DNA from: Lachnospiraceae bacterium
GTDB taxonomy: Bacteria; Bacillota; Clostridia; Lachnospirales; Lachnospiraceae
Direction: 5' to 3'
Assembly (NCBI GenBank): GCA_002892395.1
Contig: NBBL01000002.1
Coordinates: forward strand, 124,001 to 188,000
Length of the DNA stretch: 64,000 bases
A program made the position numbers and the translations under genes. Positions within the stretch are counted from its first letter, which is position 1, and every line of letters starts with the position of its first letter. Of the stretch, positions 16,842-24,965 are shown piece by piece. The notes under the pieces were generated by a model, which had not been told where the DNA came from, did not search any database, and saw only the letters and a program-made list of their open reading frames with translations.

Positions 16842-19564
16842 TCTTCCCCTCCGTTTCCGCGCAGCTCCTCCCATGTTTCCTCCGCTGTCTTTCTGACCAT
16901 CGAAGCGGTCTTTGCCGCCGCCTTTTTTGCTGCTTCCGCCGTCTTCACCGCAGTCTTTTGCGCATTCGCCGCGGTCTCCGCGGCTGCCTTTTTTGCCGCC
17001 TCTGCCGTCTTCGCTGCAGTCTTTTGCGCGTTCGCTGCGGTCTTTGTCGCCGCCTTTTTCGCTGCCTCTGCCGTCTTCGCCGCAGTCTTTTGCGCATTCG
17101 CCGCGGTCTCTGCCGCTGCCTTTTTCGCCGCTGCCGCCGTCCCTGCCGCCGTTCTCTTTGCGGCACTTGCGGCTTCCAATGCCGTTTTTTTGGCTGCCGA
17201 CGCGGTCTTTACTGCGGTCTTCTGGGCACTGGCCGCGGTCTCCGCCGCTGCCTTTTTCGCCGCTGCCGCTGTCCCTGCTGCTGTTCTCTTTGCAGCGCGG
17301 GCATGTGCTGCCAGCACCTCTGCCGGTGCTTTTTTCGACTTCTGTCCTTTTCCGCCGTCGGCTTTTCCCGGACCTGCCGCTCCGCCCGCTTCCGCCGGTC
17401 TCCGACGGCAGGAGAACACGAGGACGGAATGCGCCGGCAGCCTCATGGTAATCGACTCCCGCCGCTCATCCACCTCTGTCTTTTTGGAGGACAGCGCCCT
17501 CAGGTTCAGCAGATTGCTTCCTCCGTACTCCTCCCGGTCGGAGTTGAAAATTTCCTTGTAGCTTCCGCGATACGGCACGCCCACATTAAATTTCGGATAA
17601 CTCCTCTCCGAAAAGTTGACTGCAATGAGAAGATCCTCTTTCTCCTCCCGTGTTCTTCTCAGAAAGACAGCCACATTTTCCTGCCAGGAATGGCAGTTGA
17701 TCCAATCAAATCCGGCAGGCTCCTCATCCAGAAGCCACAGCGCAGGCTGTTCCAGATACAGGCGGTTCCAATCCCGCACGTAATTCTGTATGCGGCGATT
17801 CGGTTCCTCCTTCAGAAGCTCCCAGGAAAGCGCCCGGCCAAAGTGCCACGCTTCCTCCATTCCGAACTCCTGTCCGCTGAACAGAAGCTTCTTTCCGGGA
17901 TGTGCCATAAAAAAGCCCAGCAGCACGCGGAGATTCGCAAGCCTTTGCTCCTTCTTCTCCCCCGGCATGCATCGAGTCAGTGAAGCCTGCTGCCTTCCCC
18001 CGGCCTCATGGAACAGCGGAAGAATAAAGCTCTCGCTGTACTGGTACAAAAGAGAATAGGTCATCTCTCCGTAGTGGGCGCTCCTCTCATCCTCCGGTCT
18101 CTGCATGTAGCCGATCAAACCGTGCGTCCATCCCGTATTCCAGCGGAAATCGAAACCGAGTCCCCCGTCCTTCACCGGATTCGTGGTCTTTGGCCGCTCC
18201 GCGGAGCCGTCTCCGATCATCATGACCCCTGGGCACTGCTTCTTCATCACAGTGTTCAGCCTTTGCAGAAACACGGCTCCGTCCAGATTTTCGCCGCCGC
18301 CGTACAAATTGGAGCGAACCCCATCCGCCGCATTGAAATACAAAATGGAAGACATATCCATGACCCGGAATCCATCGATGTGGTATTCCTTCGCCCAAAA
18401 CAGGACATTTGCGATCAGGAAATTTTCCACCTCCGTTCTGCCGAACTGAAACACGGCAGTGTCCGCTTCTCCCCCCGGCAGCTCATATAAGGGCGTTCCG
18501 TCAAAATCCGCCAGCGAAAATGAGTCCTTCGGAAAGCGCGCACCGGTCCAGTCCACAATGACCCCGACGCCCTCTCTGTGCAGGTGGTTCACGAACCACA
18601 TGAAATCCTCCGGTGTGCCCAGTCTCGCCGTAGGGGCATAATACCCGCTGGTCTGATAGCCCAGGGACTCATCCAGCGGATACTCCATGACCGGCATCAG
18701 TTGGACATGTGTATAGCCCATTTCCTTCAGGTAGACGGCAAGCTCTTCCGCCAGCTCCCGGTAGCTGGTCAAATCCCGCCAGCTGCAGAGATTCATCTCG
18801 TAAATGGAGAGGGGACTTCTGCGCTTTTTCCGTTCTGTATCTGGGCGGCTCTCCATCCAGTCCTTGTCCTCCCACGGAAAGCGGCTGATGTCTGCGACCA
18901 CTGAGGCAGCCCCCGGGCGAAGCTCCGATGCAAATGCGTAGGGATCCGCCTTTAAGCGCAGCTCCCGCTTTCTGGTCTTGATTTCATATTGATAGAGCAT
19001 CCCCACATCCAGACCCGGAATAAAAATGTGAAAAATGCCGCTTTCCCCGAGGCGGCGCATCTGATGCCGCCTCCCGTCCCAGTGATTGAAGTCTCCCACC
19101 ACAGAGACCCGCATGGCATTGGGCGCCCATACGGAAAAGCTTACCCCCGAAACGCCGCTTCTCGTCTCCAGGTGGGCTCCCATTTTCCGATAAATCTCAT
19201 AATGGGTTCCCGCAGCAAATTTCCTCAGATCGGAGGAATCATATTCCGGAACAAAGCGATAGGGATCCTCGATCTCTTCCTCCCTTCCGTCCTCATACAC
19301 AATTCGCAGACGGTATGTGAGCTGCCTCCGCTCCGGCACAAGACATGCGAAAAATCCGTTTTCGTCCGCTTCCTCCATCTCGATTGCAGCTTCCTTCGGA
19401 AGAATCAGTGCCTGCACCCGCTTTGCTCCGGGGATAAACGCCTGAATCAGCACCCCGCCTGCCACCGGATGGGCGCCCAAAATCGCATGTGGATTTTCCG
19501 ATTCCGAATATACAATTTCCTCCACAGCACGCCAATCCATCAGATCATACAAGTATTGTTCCAT
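16838..19564 (-). CDS. Glycogen branching enzyme homologue, probably catalytically inactive, with LEA-like repeat tail
   Basis: A 908-residue protein with the GlgB layout: N-terminal CBM48-type modules (about 20-225; FSVWAPNAMRVSVVGDFN), a GH13 barrel (about 250-590; GYQTSGYYAPTARLGTPEDF) and a C-terminal beta domain to about 720. Aligned by eye to active GlgB, the nucleophile Asp of RVDAV is Met (M402, RVMDM), the acid/base Glu of MIAEES is Asp in MIGDGS (D452), the Asp of SHDEVVHG is Glu in FHEAGGRQ (E520), and the conserved His of the DWVPAHFP region is Arg (R343). The fold is otherwise well conserved. Residues 756-898 are thirteen 11-residue repeats of TAEAAKKAAAE type, resembling group-3 LEA proteins. 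RBS GGAGG, ATG 19564 (seven bases spacing). Overlaps malQ by four bases. Likely a glucan-binding scaffold or regulator rather than a branching enzyme; unproven. Confidence 0.85.
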   Translation of the reverse strand: MEQYLYDLMDWRAVEEIVYSESENPHAILGAHPVAGGVLIQAFIPGAKRVQALILPKEAAIEMEEADENGFFACLVPERRQLTYRLRIVYEDGREEEIEDPYRFVPEYDSSDLRKFAAGTHYEIYRKMGAHLETRSGVSGVSFSVWAPNAMRVSVVGDFNHWDGRRHQMRRLGESGIFHIFIPGLDVGMLYQYEIKTRKRELRLKADPYAFASELRPGAASVVADISRFPWEDKDWMESRPDTERKKRRSPLSIYEMNLCSWRDLTSYRELAEELAVYLKEMGYTHVQLMPVMEYPLDESLGYQTSGYYAPTARLGTPEDFMWFVNHLHREGVGVIVDWTGARFPKDSFSLADFDGTPLYELPGGEADTAVFQFGRTEVENFLIANVLFWAKEYHIDGFRVMDMSSILYFNAADGVRSNLYGGGENLDGAVFLQRLNTVMKKQCPGVMMIGDGSAERPKTTNPVKDGGLGFDFRWNTGWTHGLIGYMQRPEDERSAHYGEMTYSLLYQYSESFILPLFHEAGGRQQASLTRCMPGEKKEQRLANLRVLLGFFMAHPGKKLLFSGQEFGMEEAWHFGRALSWELLKEEPNRRIQNYVRDWNRLYLEQPALWLLDEEPAGFDWINCHSWQENVAVFLRRTREEKEDLLIAVNFSERSYPKFNVGVPYRGSYKEIFNSDREEYGGSNLLNLRALSSKKTEVDERRESITMRLPAHSVLVFSCRRRPAEAGGAAGPGKADGGKGQKSKKAPAEVLAAHARAAKRTAAGTAAAAKKAAAETAASAQKTAVKTASAAKKTALEAASAAKRTAAGTAAAAKKAAAETAANAQKTAAKTAEAAKKAATKTAANAQKTAAKTAEAAKKAAAETAANAQKTAVKTAEAAKKAAAKTASMVRKTAEETWEELRGNGGEE
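16860..17300. repeat. 33-bp coding tandem repeat (LEA-like undecapeptides)
   Basis: DNA encoding the thirteen 11-residue repeats in the tail of the branching-enzyme homologue, with a 66-base higher-order period (alternating TAEAAKKAAAE and TAANAQKTAAK types). Confidence 0.9.
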
Positions 19565-19597
19565 TGCAGAACCTCCACGCAAAAAATGTCCAAAAAA

Positions 19598-19626
19598 AGT
19601 GTAGCATTGAACGCGCTCTTTTTCCA
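19598..19626 (-). promoter_or_regulatory. Promoter of the GlgB-like/malQ operon
   Basis: On the minus strand TGGAAA (19626-19621), 17 bases, then TACACT (19603-19598) with an extended TGC just before the -10 box. It lies 34 bases upstream of the ATG. Confidence 0.6.
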
Positions 19627-19644
19627 GTAAAAGCTTACTTCCGC

Positions 19645-19673
19645 TTGCGCTCCGGGAAAGAAAGTTCTAAACT
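19645..19673 (+). promoter_or_regulatory. Promoter of lepB
   Basis: TTGCGC (19645-19650), 17 bases, TAAACT (19668-19673), 35 bases before the lepB ATG and divergent from the GlgB-like operon promoter. Confidence 0.55.
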
Positions 19674-19708
19674 AGCGTTATCTTTTGAGATTAAGAAACG
19701 GGGAATCC

Positions 19709-20281
19709 ATGACAGAACAGAATCCGCACACAAAATCCGGGAACAAAGAAAAAGAAAATGATCTGGGAAGGGAGCTGTTAAACTGGCTTCAGGTCATCGT
19801 CTCGGCGGCTCTCATCGCCTTCTGCCTGAACAGCTTTATCATTGCAAACTCGCGGGTCCCCTCCGCCTCCATGGAGAATACCATCATGACAGGAGATCGG
19901 GTCATCGGCTCCCGCCTGAGCTATCAGTTTTTTGAGGAACCGAAGCGGGGCGACATCATCATCTTCCGCTGGCCCGACAACGAAAAAATTCTGTTTGTGA
20001 AAAGGATCATCGGGCTTCCCGGAGAAACGGTGGAGATCCGAAACGGCGCAGTGTATATCAACGGCTCGGAAACTCCGTTGGATGAGCCGTATCTGCGGGA
20101 GGCTATGACTCCGGAACCGGATATGAGCTTCACGGTCCCGGAAGACGCGTACTTTTGCATGGGCGACAATCGAAACGAATCCATGGACGCCCGCTATTGG
20201 AAACACACCTTTGTGTTTCGGAATAAAATCCTGGCAAAGGTGATCTTTCGCTACTGGCCCGGCTTCAAAATGCTTCAATAA
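19709..20281 (+). CDS. lepB: Signal peptidase I
   Basis: A 190-residue membrane protease that removes signal peptides from exported proteins. One N-terminal transmembrane segment (about 27-46) anchors the outward catalytic domain. The serine nucleophile is in RVPSASM (S54) and the lysine base in VKRIIGLPGE (K98); GDNRNESMDAR is the conserved box E. I choose ATG 19709; an in-frame TTG at 19685 has no ribosome binding site. Its last seven bases overlap the end of the convergent aroC gene. Confidence 0.95.
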   Translation: MTEQNPHTKSGNKEKENDLGRELLNWLQVIVSAALIAFCLNSFIIANSRVPSASMENTIMTGDRVIGSRLSYQFFEEPKRGDIIIFRWPDNEKILFVKRIIGLPGETVEIRNGAVYINGSETPLDEPYLREAMTPEPDMSFTVPEDAYFCMGDNRNESMDARYWKHTFVFRNKILAKVIFRYWPGFKMLQ

Positions 20282-21297
20282 CGAATCTGCTGCTTCAGCT
20301 GGTCCATGCGGCTCACTCCATGCCGCATCATCAGATCCAGAAGGGTTATGCATGCCATGCTTTCCACTACCACCGCCGCCCGGGGCGCAATCACAACGTC
20401 ATGGCGCCCTCCGATTGCAAGCTCCACCGGTCTCAGCTCCCGGTCCAGTGCCTGCTGCCGCCGGCGAATGGACGGCGTCGGCTTCACCGCGACCTGAAAG
20501 CAAAGCGCTGTTCCGTCCGAAATGCCGCCCACCACGCCGCCTGCATGGGCGGCGTTTTTGTTGTATTCGCTTCCGCGCATCTCCGCTGCGGAAAAGCCTG
20601 CGCCAAATGCAATCGCCTTGACTGCACCGATGCTCATCATTGCCTTGGAAAGCTCCGCATCCAGCTTATCGAAGACAGGCTCTCCGATTCCTGCCGGAAC
20701 GCCGGAAATCCGACAGGAGATCACTCCGCCGACGGAATCTCCCTCCTGCCGCAGCCCATGGAGATATGCCTCTGTCTCCCAGGAAATTCCCCCGTCTCCT
20801 TCTCCTTGCGGCAGGGCTCCGATCTGACTGACCCAGGCGTGTACGGTGACGCCCAGCGCGCTCAGCACCTTCGCCGCCACCGCGCCGCCGATCACGCGTC
20901 CCACCGTCTCTCTTCCGGAGCTTCTTCCGCCGCCCCGGTAATCCCGAATGCCGTATTTCTGCTCATAGGTATAATCTGCGTGCCCGGGGCGGTACACATG
21001 CTTCAGCGCCTCATAGTCCGCGGCATTTGCATCCCGGTTTTCCACCAGTGCGGCAATCGGTGTTCCCAGCGTCCTCCCCTCCCATACGCCGGACAGGATG
21101 CGGCATTGATCCGCCTCCCTTCTCTGAGAGGCGGACGCTGTCTGCCCGGGTCTTCTCCGATCCAGATACCGCTGGATATCCGCCTCGGAAAGCGTAAGTC
21201 CCGCCGGACAGCCGTCGATCACCGCTCCGACTGCTGCCCCGTGGGACTCCCCGAAGGTTGTGACGCGAAACAAGGTGCCGAATCCACTTCCCGCCAT
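20275..21297 (-). CDS. aroC: Chorismate synthase
   Basis: A 340-residue FMN-dependent enzyme making chorismate from EPSP, the last step of the shikimate pathway. Signature motifs are TFGESHG near the N-terminus, YLDRRRPGQ, and GGRSSGRETVGRVIGGA. The gene lies 13 bases after the lactonase-fold gene in an apparent two-gene operon, and its 3' end overlaps lepB tail-to-tail by seven bases. GAGGAG precedes the ATG. Confidence 0.97.
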   Translation of the reverse strand: MAGSGFGTLFRVTTFGESHGAAVGAVIDGCPAGLTLSEADIQRYLDRRRPGQTASASQRREADQCRILSGVWEGRTLGTPIAALVENRDANAADYEALKHVYRPGHADYTYEQKYGIRDYRGGGRSSGRETVGRVIGGAVAAKVLSALGVTVHAWVSQIGALPQGEGDGGISWETEAYLHGLRQEGDSVGGVISCRISGVPAGIGEPVFDKLDAELSKAMMSIGAVKAIAFGAGFSAAEMRGSEYNKNAAHAGGVVGGISDGTALCFQVAVKPTPSIRRRQQALDRELRPVELAIGGRHDVVIAPRAAVVVESMACITLLDLMMRHGVSRMDQLKQQIRY

Positions 21298-21310
21298 CGA
21301 TTCTCCTCTC

Positions 21311-22372
21311 TCACGCCCCGATGGGAATGATCACACAGCAATTCGGCTGGCTCACCGGAATCTCATTTGCGCTCATAATGATCAGCTTTTTTTCGTAATT
21401 CACGCTGAAAAATGAAAGAGCGCCGCTCTCATGATTCACACTCACAATGTGCTTGCCGTCCGGAAATACTGCAATATCCTTTGGGTACGCTCCGCTGATG
21501 GGAAGATTGAACTCCGCCTTCAAATATCCTGTCTCTTCTGCTCTTGAAAACATCGTCACGGAATTGCTTCCCGCATTTCCCACAAACAGATGCCGGTCAT
21601 CCGGCGTAAAGGCCATGCAGGTGCCTGCGTTCAGCGCGCCGGGTATGTTGTCCCCCATGGTGCTTACGCTCTGAATCTTTTCAAATTCCGGCGTTCCTCT
21701 TTCCTCAGAAACCGTGTAGCGGTAGACCTCCACCGTATTGGTCATGTCATACATAAGGTAGAGAAAGCGATTGTCTTTGGAGATGGAGAAGCAGTACGGA
21801 GAGCTTTGACGCCTGGGGCGAATCGCGTCCACCAGACGAAGCTCCCCCGGCTTTCCCGTGAAGCGATAGATGCTCACCTGATCGATTCCCGGATCCGCCG
21901 CCATGACGAATTTCCCGTCCCTGGTGGGCTTGGAACAGGTGATATGCGGTCTGGAGGCCCGCTCCGCGATGGAGCCCAGCCCCTGATGATAGACTTCATC
22001 TATGATTTCACCCACAGAGCCGTCCTCCCGCAGCTTCAAAATGGTCAGCTTCCCGTCATGAAAGCCCGACACATAAAGATAAGAGTCCGTCTCATCAATA
22101 GACAGATGGTGGGGCCGCATTCCGTTGATTTTTTTCTCGCAGATACGTGTCAGCGACCCGTTTTCCAAAATTCGGAACGCAACGACCCCGTAGTCCTCCA
22201 CCGCATAGAGCGTTCTGCGGTCAAACGAGACAATCAGATCTGACACATTGTCCACCGCCAGCTCTGTTCGTTTGAAGAATGTACCCCGCTGGGCGTCCAC
22301 ATCAAACACCGTAATTCCCTTCGCCTTTCCGGTATAGGTGTATGAACCCACATAAGCCATATATTTCGGCAT
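21311..22372 (-). CDS. Lactonase-fold seven-bladed beta-propeller protein (6-phosphogluconolactonase family)
   Basis: A 353-residue cytosolic protein of the YbhE/Pgl lactonase family. MAYVGSYTYTGKAKGITVF, RPHHLSIDETDSYLYVSGF, GTCMAFTPDDRHLFVGN and the closing YPKDIAVFPDGKHIVSVNHESGALSFF show the repeating blade pattern. Some members hydrolyse 6-phosphogluconolactone; others have no assigned activity, and aroC is the only neighbour, so I leave the substrate open. RBS GAAGGGGGG precedes the ATG. The leader contains a CCCCTT/AAGGGG stem followed by CTTTT and, further up, TACAAT with an extended TGA. Confidence 0.8.
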   Translation of the reverse strand: MPKYMAYVGSYTYTGKAKGITVFDVDAQRGTFFKRTELAVDNVSDLIVSFDRRTLYAVEDYGVVAFRILENGSLTRICEKKINGMRPHHLSIDETDSYLYVSGFHDGKLTILKLREDGSVGEIIDEVYHQGLGSIAERASRPHITCSKPTRDGKFVMAADPGIDQVSIYRFTGKPGELRLVDAIRPRRQSSPYCFSISKDNRFLYLMYDMTNTVEVYRYTVSEERGTPEFEKIQSVSTMGDNIPGALNAGTCMAFTPDDRHLFVGNAGSNSVTMFSRAEETGYLKAEFNLPISGAYPKDIAVFPDGKHIVSVNHESGALSFFSVNYEKKLIIMSANEIPVSQPNCCVIIPIGA

Positions 22373-22450
22373 AAAAACCCCCCTTCGTCAGCATAAAAGC
22401 CCCTTTCTTTTTTCAAGGGGAATTGTATCACAGCGGCGGGGAAATTACTA

Positions 22451-22478
22451 TTGACACCCTGTCTGTTTCGTGTATAAT
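22451..22478 (+). promoter_or_regulatory. Promoter of the regulator-potABCD operon
   Basis: Consensus TTGACA (22451-22456), a 16-base spacer and perfect TATAAT (22473-22478). Confidence 0.88.
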
Positions 22479-22490
22479 CAAACGCGTTGA

Positions 22491-22507
22491 GTTTATTTTT
22501 ACTAAAC
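22491..22507 (+). promoter_or_regulatory. Candidate operator downstream of the pot promoter
   Basis: Inverted repeat GTTTA-(7)-TAAAC just downstream of the -10 box, with a further GTTTAA at 22514. The placement would let the adjacent XRE-cupin regulator block its own operon. Inference only. Confidence 0.4.
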
Positions 22508-22529
22508 CTGAAGTTTAAGGAGGCCTCCC

Positions 22530-23063
22530 TTGGAAATCGGATCCAAAATCCGGCGTCTTCGCATCCTGAAAAACCTGACACAGGAGGAGCTGGCAGATCG
22601 CGCCGAGCTCTCAAAGGGCTTTATTTCTCAGCTGGAGCGCGACCTGACTTCCCCGTCCATCGAAACGCTGATGGACATTCTTCAATGCCTCGGGACCACG
22701 CCCGCCAGCTTCTTCGGCGAAAAAAATGAGGAGCAGATCGTCTTTGGGAAAAATGATTACTTTGAAAAGCGGGACCCCGATCTGAAAAACCGGATTCAGT
22801 GGATCATTCCGAATGCACAGAAAAATATGATGGAGCCCATTCTCCTTACGCTGGAGGCAGGCGGCTCCACCTACCCGGACAATCCCCATGACGGAGAGGA
22901 GTTCGGTTATGTTCTCTCCGGCACCGCAGAGATTCATATCGGAAACGACCTCTGGCATGCGAAAAAGGGCGACAGCTTTTATTTCACCAGCGACCGGACA
23001 CACTGCATCAGCACCAAAAACGGCTGCACTTTAATCTGGGTCAGCACACCCCCATCTTTCTAA
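22530..23063 (+). CDS. XRE-cupin transcriptional regulator (PuuR-like)
   Basis: A 177-residue regulator with an N-terminal XRE helix-turn-helix (about 5-60; LTQEELADRAELSKGFISQLER) and a C-terminal cupin (about 105-175; DGEEFGYVLSGTAEIHIG). This architecture is shared with PuuR and with regulators that sit in front of polyamine transporter operons, where the cupin likely senses polyamine. The initiator is TTG 22530, six bases after AAGGAGG; the ribosome binding site lies in a self-complementary AAGGAGGCCTCCCTT, which could dampen translation. potA begins 11 bases after its stop. Confidence 0.92.
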   Translation: MEIGSKIRRLRILKNLTQEELADRAELSKGFISQLERDLTSPSIETLMDILQCLGTTPASFFGEKNEEQIVFGKNDYFEKRDPDLKNRIQWIIPNAQKNMMEPILLTLEAGGSTYPDNPHDGEEFGYVLSGTAEIHIGNDLWHAKKGDSFYFTSDRTHCISTKNGCTLIWVSTPPSF

Positions 23064-23074
23064 GGAGAATTCCT

Positions 23075-24145
23075 ATGGCGACTTTGGTTGATCTTCAGCA
23101 TATTTCAAAGGCATTCGACGGGGAGACGGTTCTGGATGACCTGAATCTGACGGTCCCCGAAAACTCCTTTGTCACGCTGCTGGGCCCGTCCGGCTGCGGC
23201 AAAACCACGACCCTCCGCATCCTGGGCGGCTTCACCAGACCGGATCACGGCACTGTGATCTTCGACGGACAGGATATCACAGAGCTGCCTCCGAACAAGC
23301 GGCAGCTCAATACGGTTTTCCAAAAATATGCGCTCTTCCCTCATATGAGCATTTCCGAAAACATTGCATTCGGCCTTCGCATCAAGGGAAAAAGCGACCG
23401 GTACATCAAGGACAAGATCCAATACGCGCTGAAGCTGGTGAATCTGTCCGGCTTCGAGAAGCGCGACGTCAACTCCCTGTCCGGGGGACAGCAGCAGCGC
23501 ATTGCCATCGCCCGGGCAATCGTCAACGAGCCGCGGCTCCTCCTCCTGGATGAGCCCCTGGGCGCACTGGATTTAAAGCTCCGACAGGACATGCAGTACG
23601 AGCTGATCCGTTTGAAAAAGGAGCTGGGCATCACCTTTATTTATGTCACCCACGACCAGGAGGAGGCGCTGACCATGAGCGACACCATCGTCGTCATGAA
23701 TCAGGGCTATATCCAGCAAATGGGAACCCCGGAGCAGATTTACAACGAACCGGAAAATGCCTTCGTCGCCGATTTTATCGGAGACTCCAACATTATCCCT
23801 GCCACCATGGTTCACGACGAGCTGGTGAATATTTTCGGCGCAAATTTCCGCTGTGTGGACAAGGGCTTCGGTCAGAACCGCCCGGTGGATGTGGTCATCC
23901 GACCGGAGGATGTGGAGCTCACGGCGCCGGAGCAGGGCACCCTGACCGGACATGTGACCCACAGCATTTTCAAGGGAGTGCACTACGAGCTGGAGGTCAC
24001 CTCGAAGGACGGCTATGAGTGGCTGGTTCACACAACCCGGTTTTTCGAGCTGGGAAGGGAAGTCGGCATCACCGTTGATCCGTTTAACCTTCAAATCATG
24101 AATAAACCGGCTTCGGAGGATGAGGAGGCCATTGTCAATGAATGA
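23075..24145 (+). CDS. potA: Spermidine/putrescine ABC transporter ATPase PotA
   Basis: A 356-residue ABC ATPase. Walker A is GPSGCGKTT, the signature LSGGQQQR, Walker B LLLLDEP, and the switch histidine is in YVTHDQ. The C-terminal part (about 240-340) is the TOBE/OB domain that in PotA-type proteins takes part in regulation. It powers polyamine uptake together with PotB, PotC and PotD encoded downstream. Its last eight bases overlap potB. Confidence 0.96.
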   Translation: MATLVDLQHISKAFDGETVLDDLNLTVPENSFVTLLGPSGCGKTTTLRILGGFTRPDHGTVIFDGQDITELPPNKRQLNTVFQKYALFPHMSISENIAFGLRIKGKSDRYIKDKIQYALKLVNLSGFEKRDVNSLSGGQQQRIAIARAIVNEPRLLLLDEPLGALDLKLRQDMQYELIRLKKELGITFIYVTHDQEEALTMSDTIVVMNQGYIQQMGTPEQIYNEPENAFVADFIGDSNIIPATMVHDELVNIFGANFRCVDKGFGQNRPVDVVIRPEDVELTAPEQGTLTGHVTHSIFKGVHYELEVTSKDGYEWLVHTTRFFELGREVGITVDPFNLQIMNKPASEDEEAIVNE

Positions 24146-24965
24146 AAACAGCCCCGGAAGAAAATGGCTGGCGCTTCCTTACCTTGTCTGGATGATCGGC
24201 TTCACCGTCATCCCGCTGGCTCTGATTCTTCTGTTCGGATTCACGTCGCGATCCGGCGCCTTTACCCTGAGTAATGTGCTCTCCATCACGGAAGAGCATC
24301 ACCTGAAGGCGCTTTGGCTTTCCGTGCTGCTCTCCCTTACCAGCACCTTGATTTGCCTTGTTCTGGCATTTCCCCTCTCCATGATCCTGAGATCGCGGAA
24401 AATGGGCAGCACCAGCTTCATCGTCTTTGTATTTATCCTTCCGATGTGGATGAACTTTTTGCTCCGCACCCTGGCGTGGCAGACCCTGCTGGAGAAGAAC
24501 GGCGTAATCAACGGTATTTTGGGCGCGCTCCACCTGAAGCATATTGCAATCATCAACACGCCTGCCGCCATTGTTCTTGGCATGGTCTATAACTTCCTGC
24601 CGTTTATGGTGCTTCCGCTCTACAACACCATGTGCAAAATCGATGACAGCATCATTGAGGCGGCGCAGGATCTGGGGGCAACGCTGGGGCAGACGCTGGT
24701 AAAAATCTGGATTCCGCTCTCCGTGCCCGGCATGGTAAGCGGCATCACCATGGTCTTTGTGCCTGCACTGACCACCTTTGTCATCTCCAACATCCTCGGC
24801 GGCAGCAAAATTCTGCTCATCGGCAATGTCATCGAGACGGAGTTCACAAAGGCAGGCAATTGGAATCTCGGCAGCGGTCTTTCCATTGTTATGCTCCTCT
24901 TTATTCTTCTGAGCATGACCATTCTCGCCCGTTACGACAAAAACGGAGAAGGGACGGCATTCTGA
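24138..24965 (+). CDS. potB: Spermidine/putrescine ABC transporter permease PotB
   Basis: A 275-residue inner-membrane permease with about six transmembrane segments. The EAA loop that docks on PotA is visible as EAAQDLGATLGQTLVKIWIPLSVPG. I start at ATG 24138 (GAGGAGG upstream), overlapping potA by eight bases; the stop TGA overlaps the potC ATG. Confidence 0.95.
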   Translation: MNENSPGRKWLALPYLVWMIGFTVIPLALILLFGFTSRSGAFTLSNVLSITEEHHLKALWLSVLLSLTSTLICLVLAFPLSMILRSRKMGSTSFIVFVFILPMWMNFLLRTLAWQTLLEKNGVINGILGALHLKHIAIINTPAAIVLGMVYNFLPFMVLPLYNTMCKIDDSIIEAAQDLGATLGQTLVKIWIPLSVPGMVSGITMVFVPALTTFVISNILGGSKILLIGNVIETEFTKAGNWNLGSGLSIVMLLFILLSMTILARYDKNGEGTAF

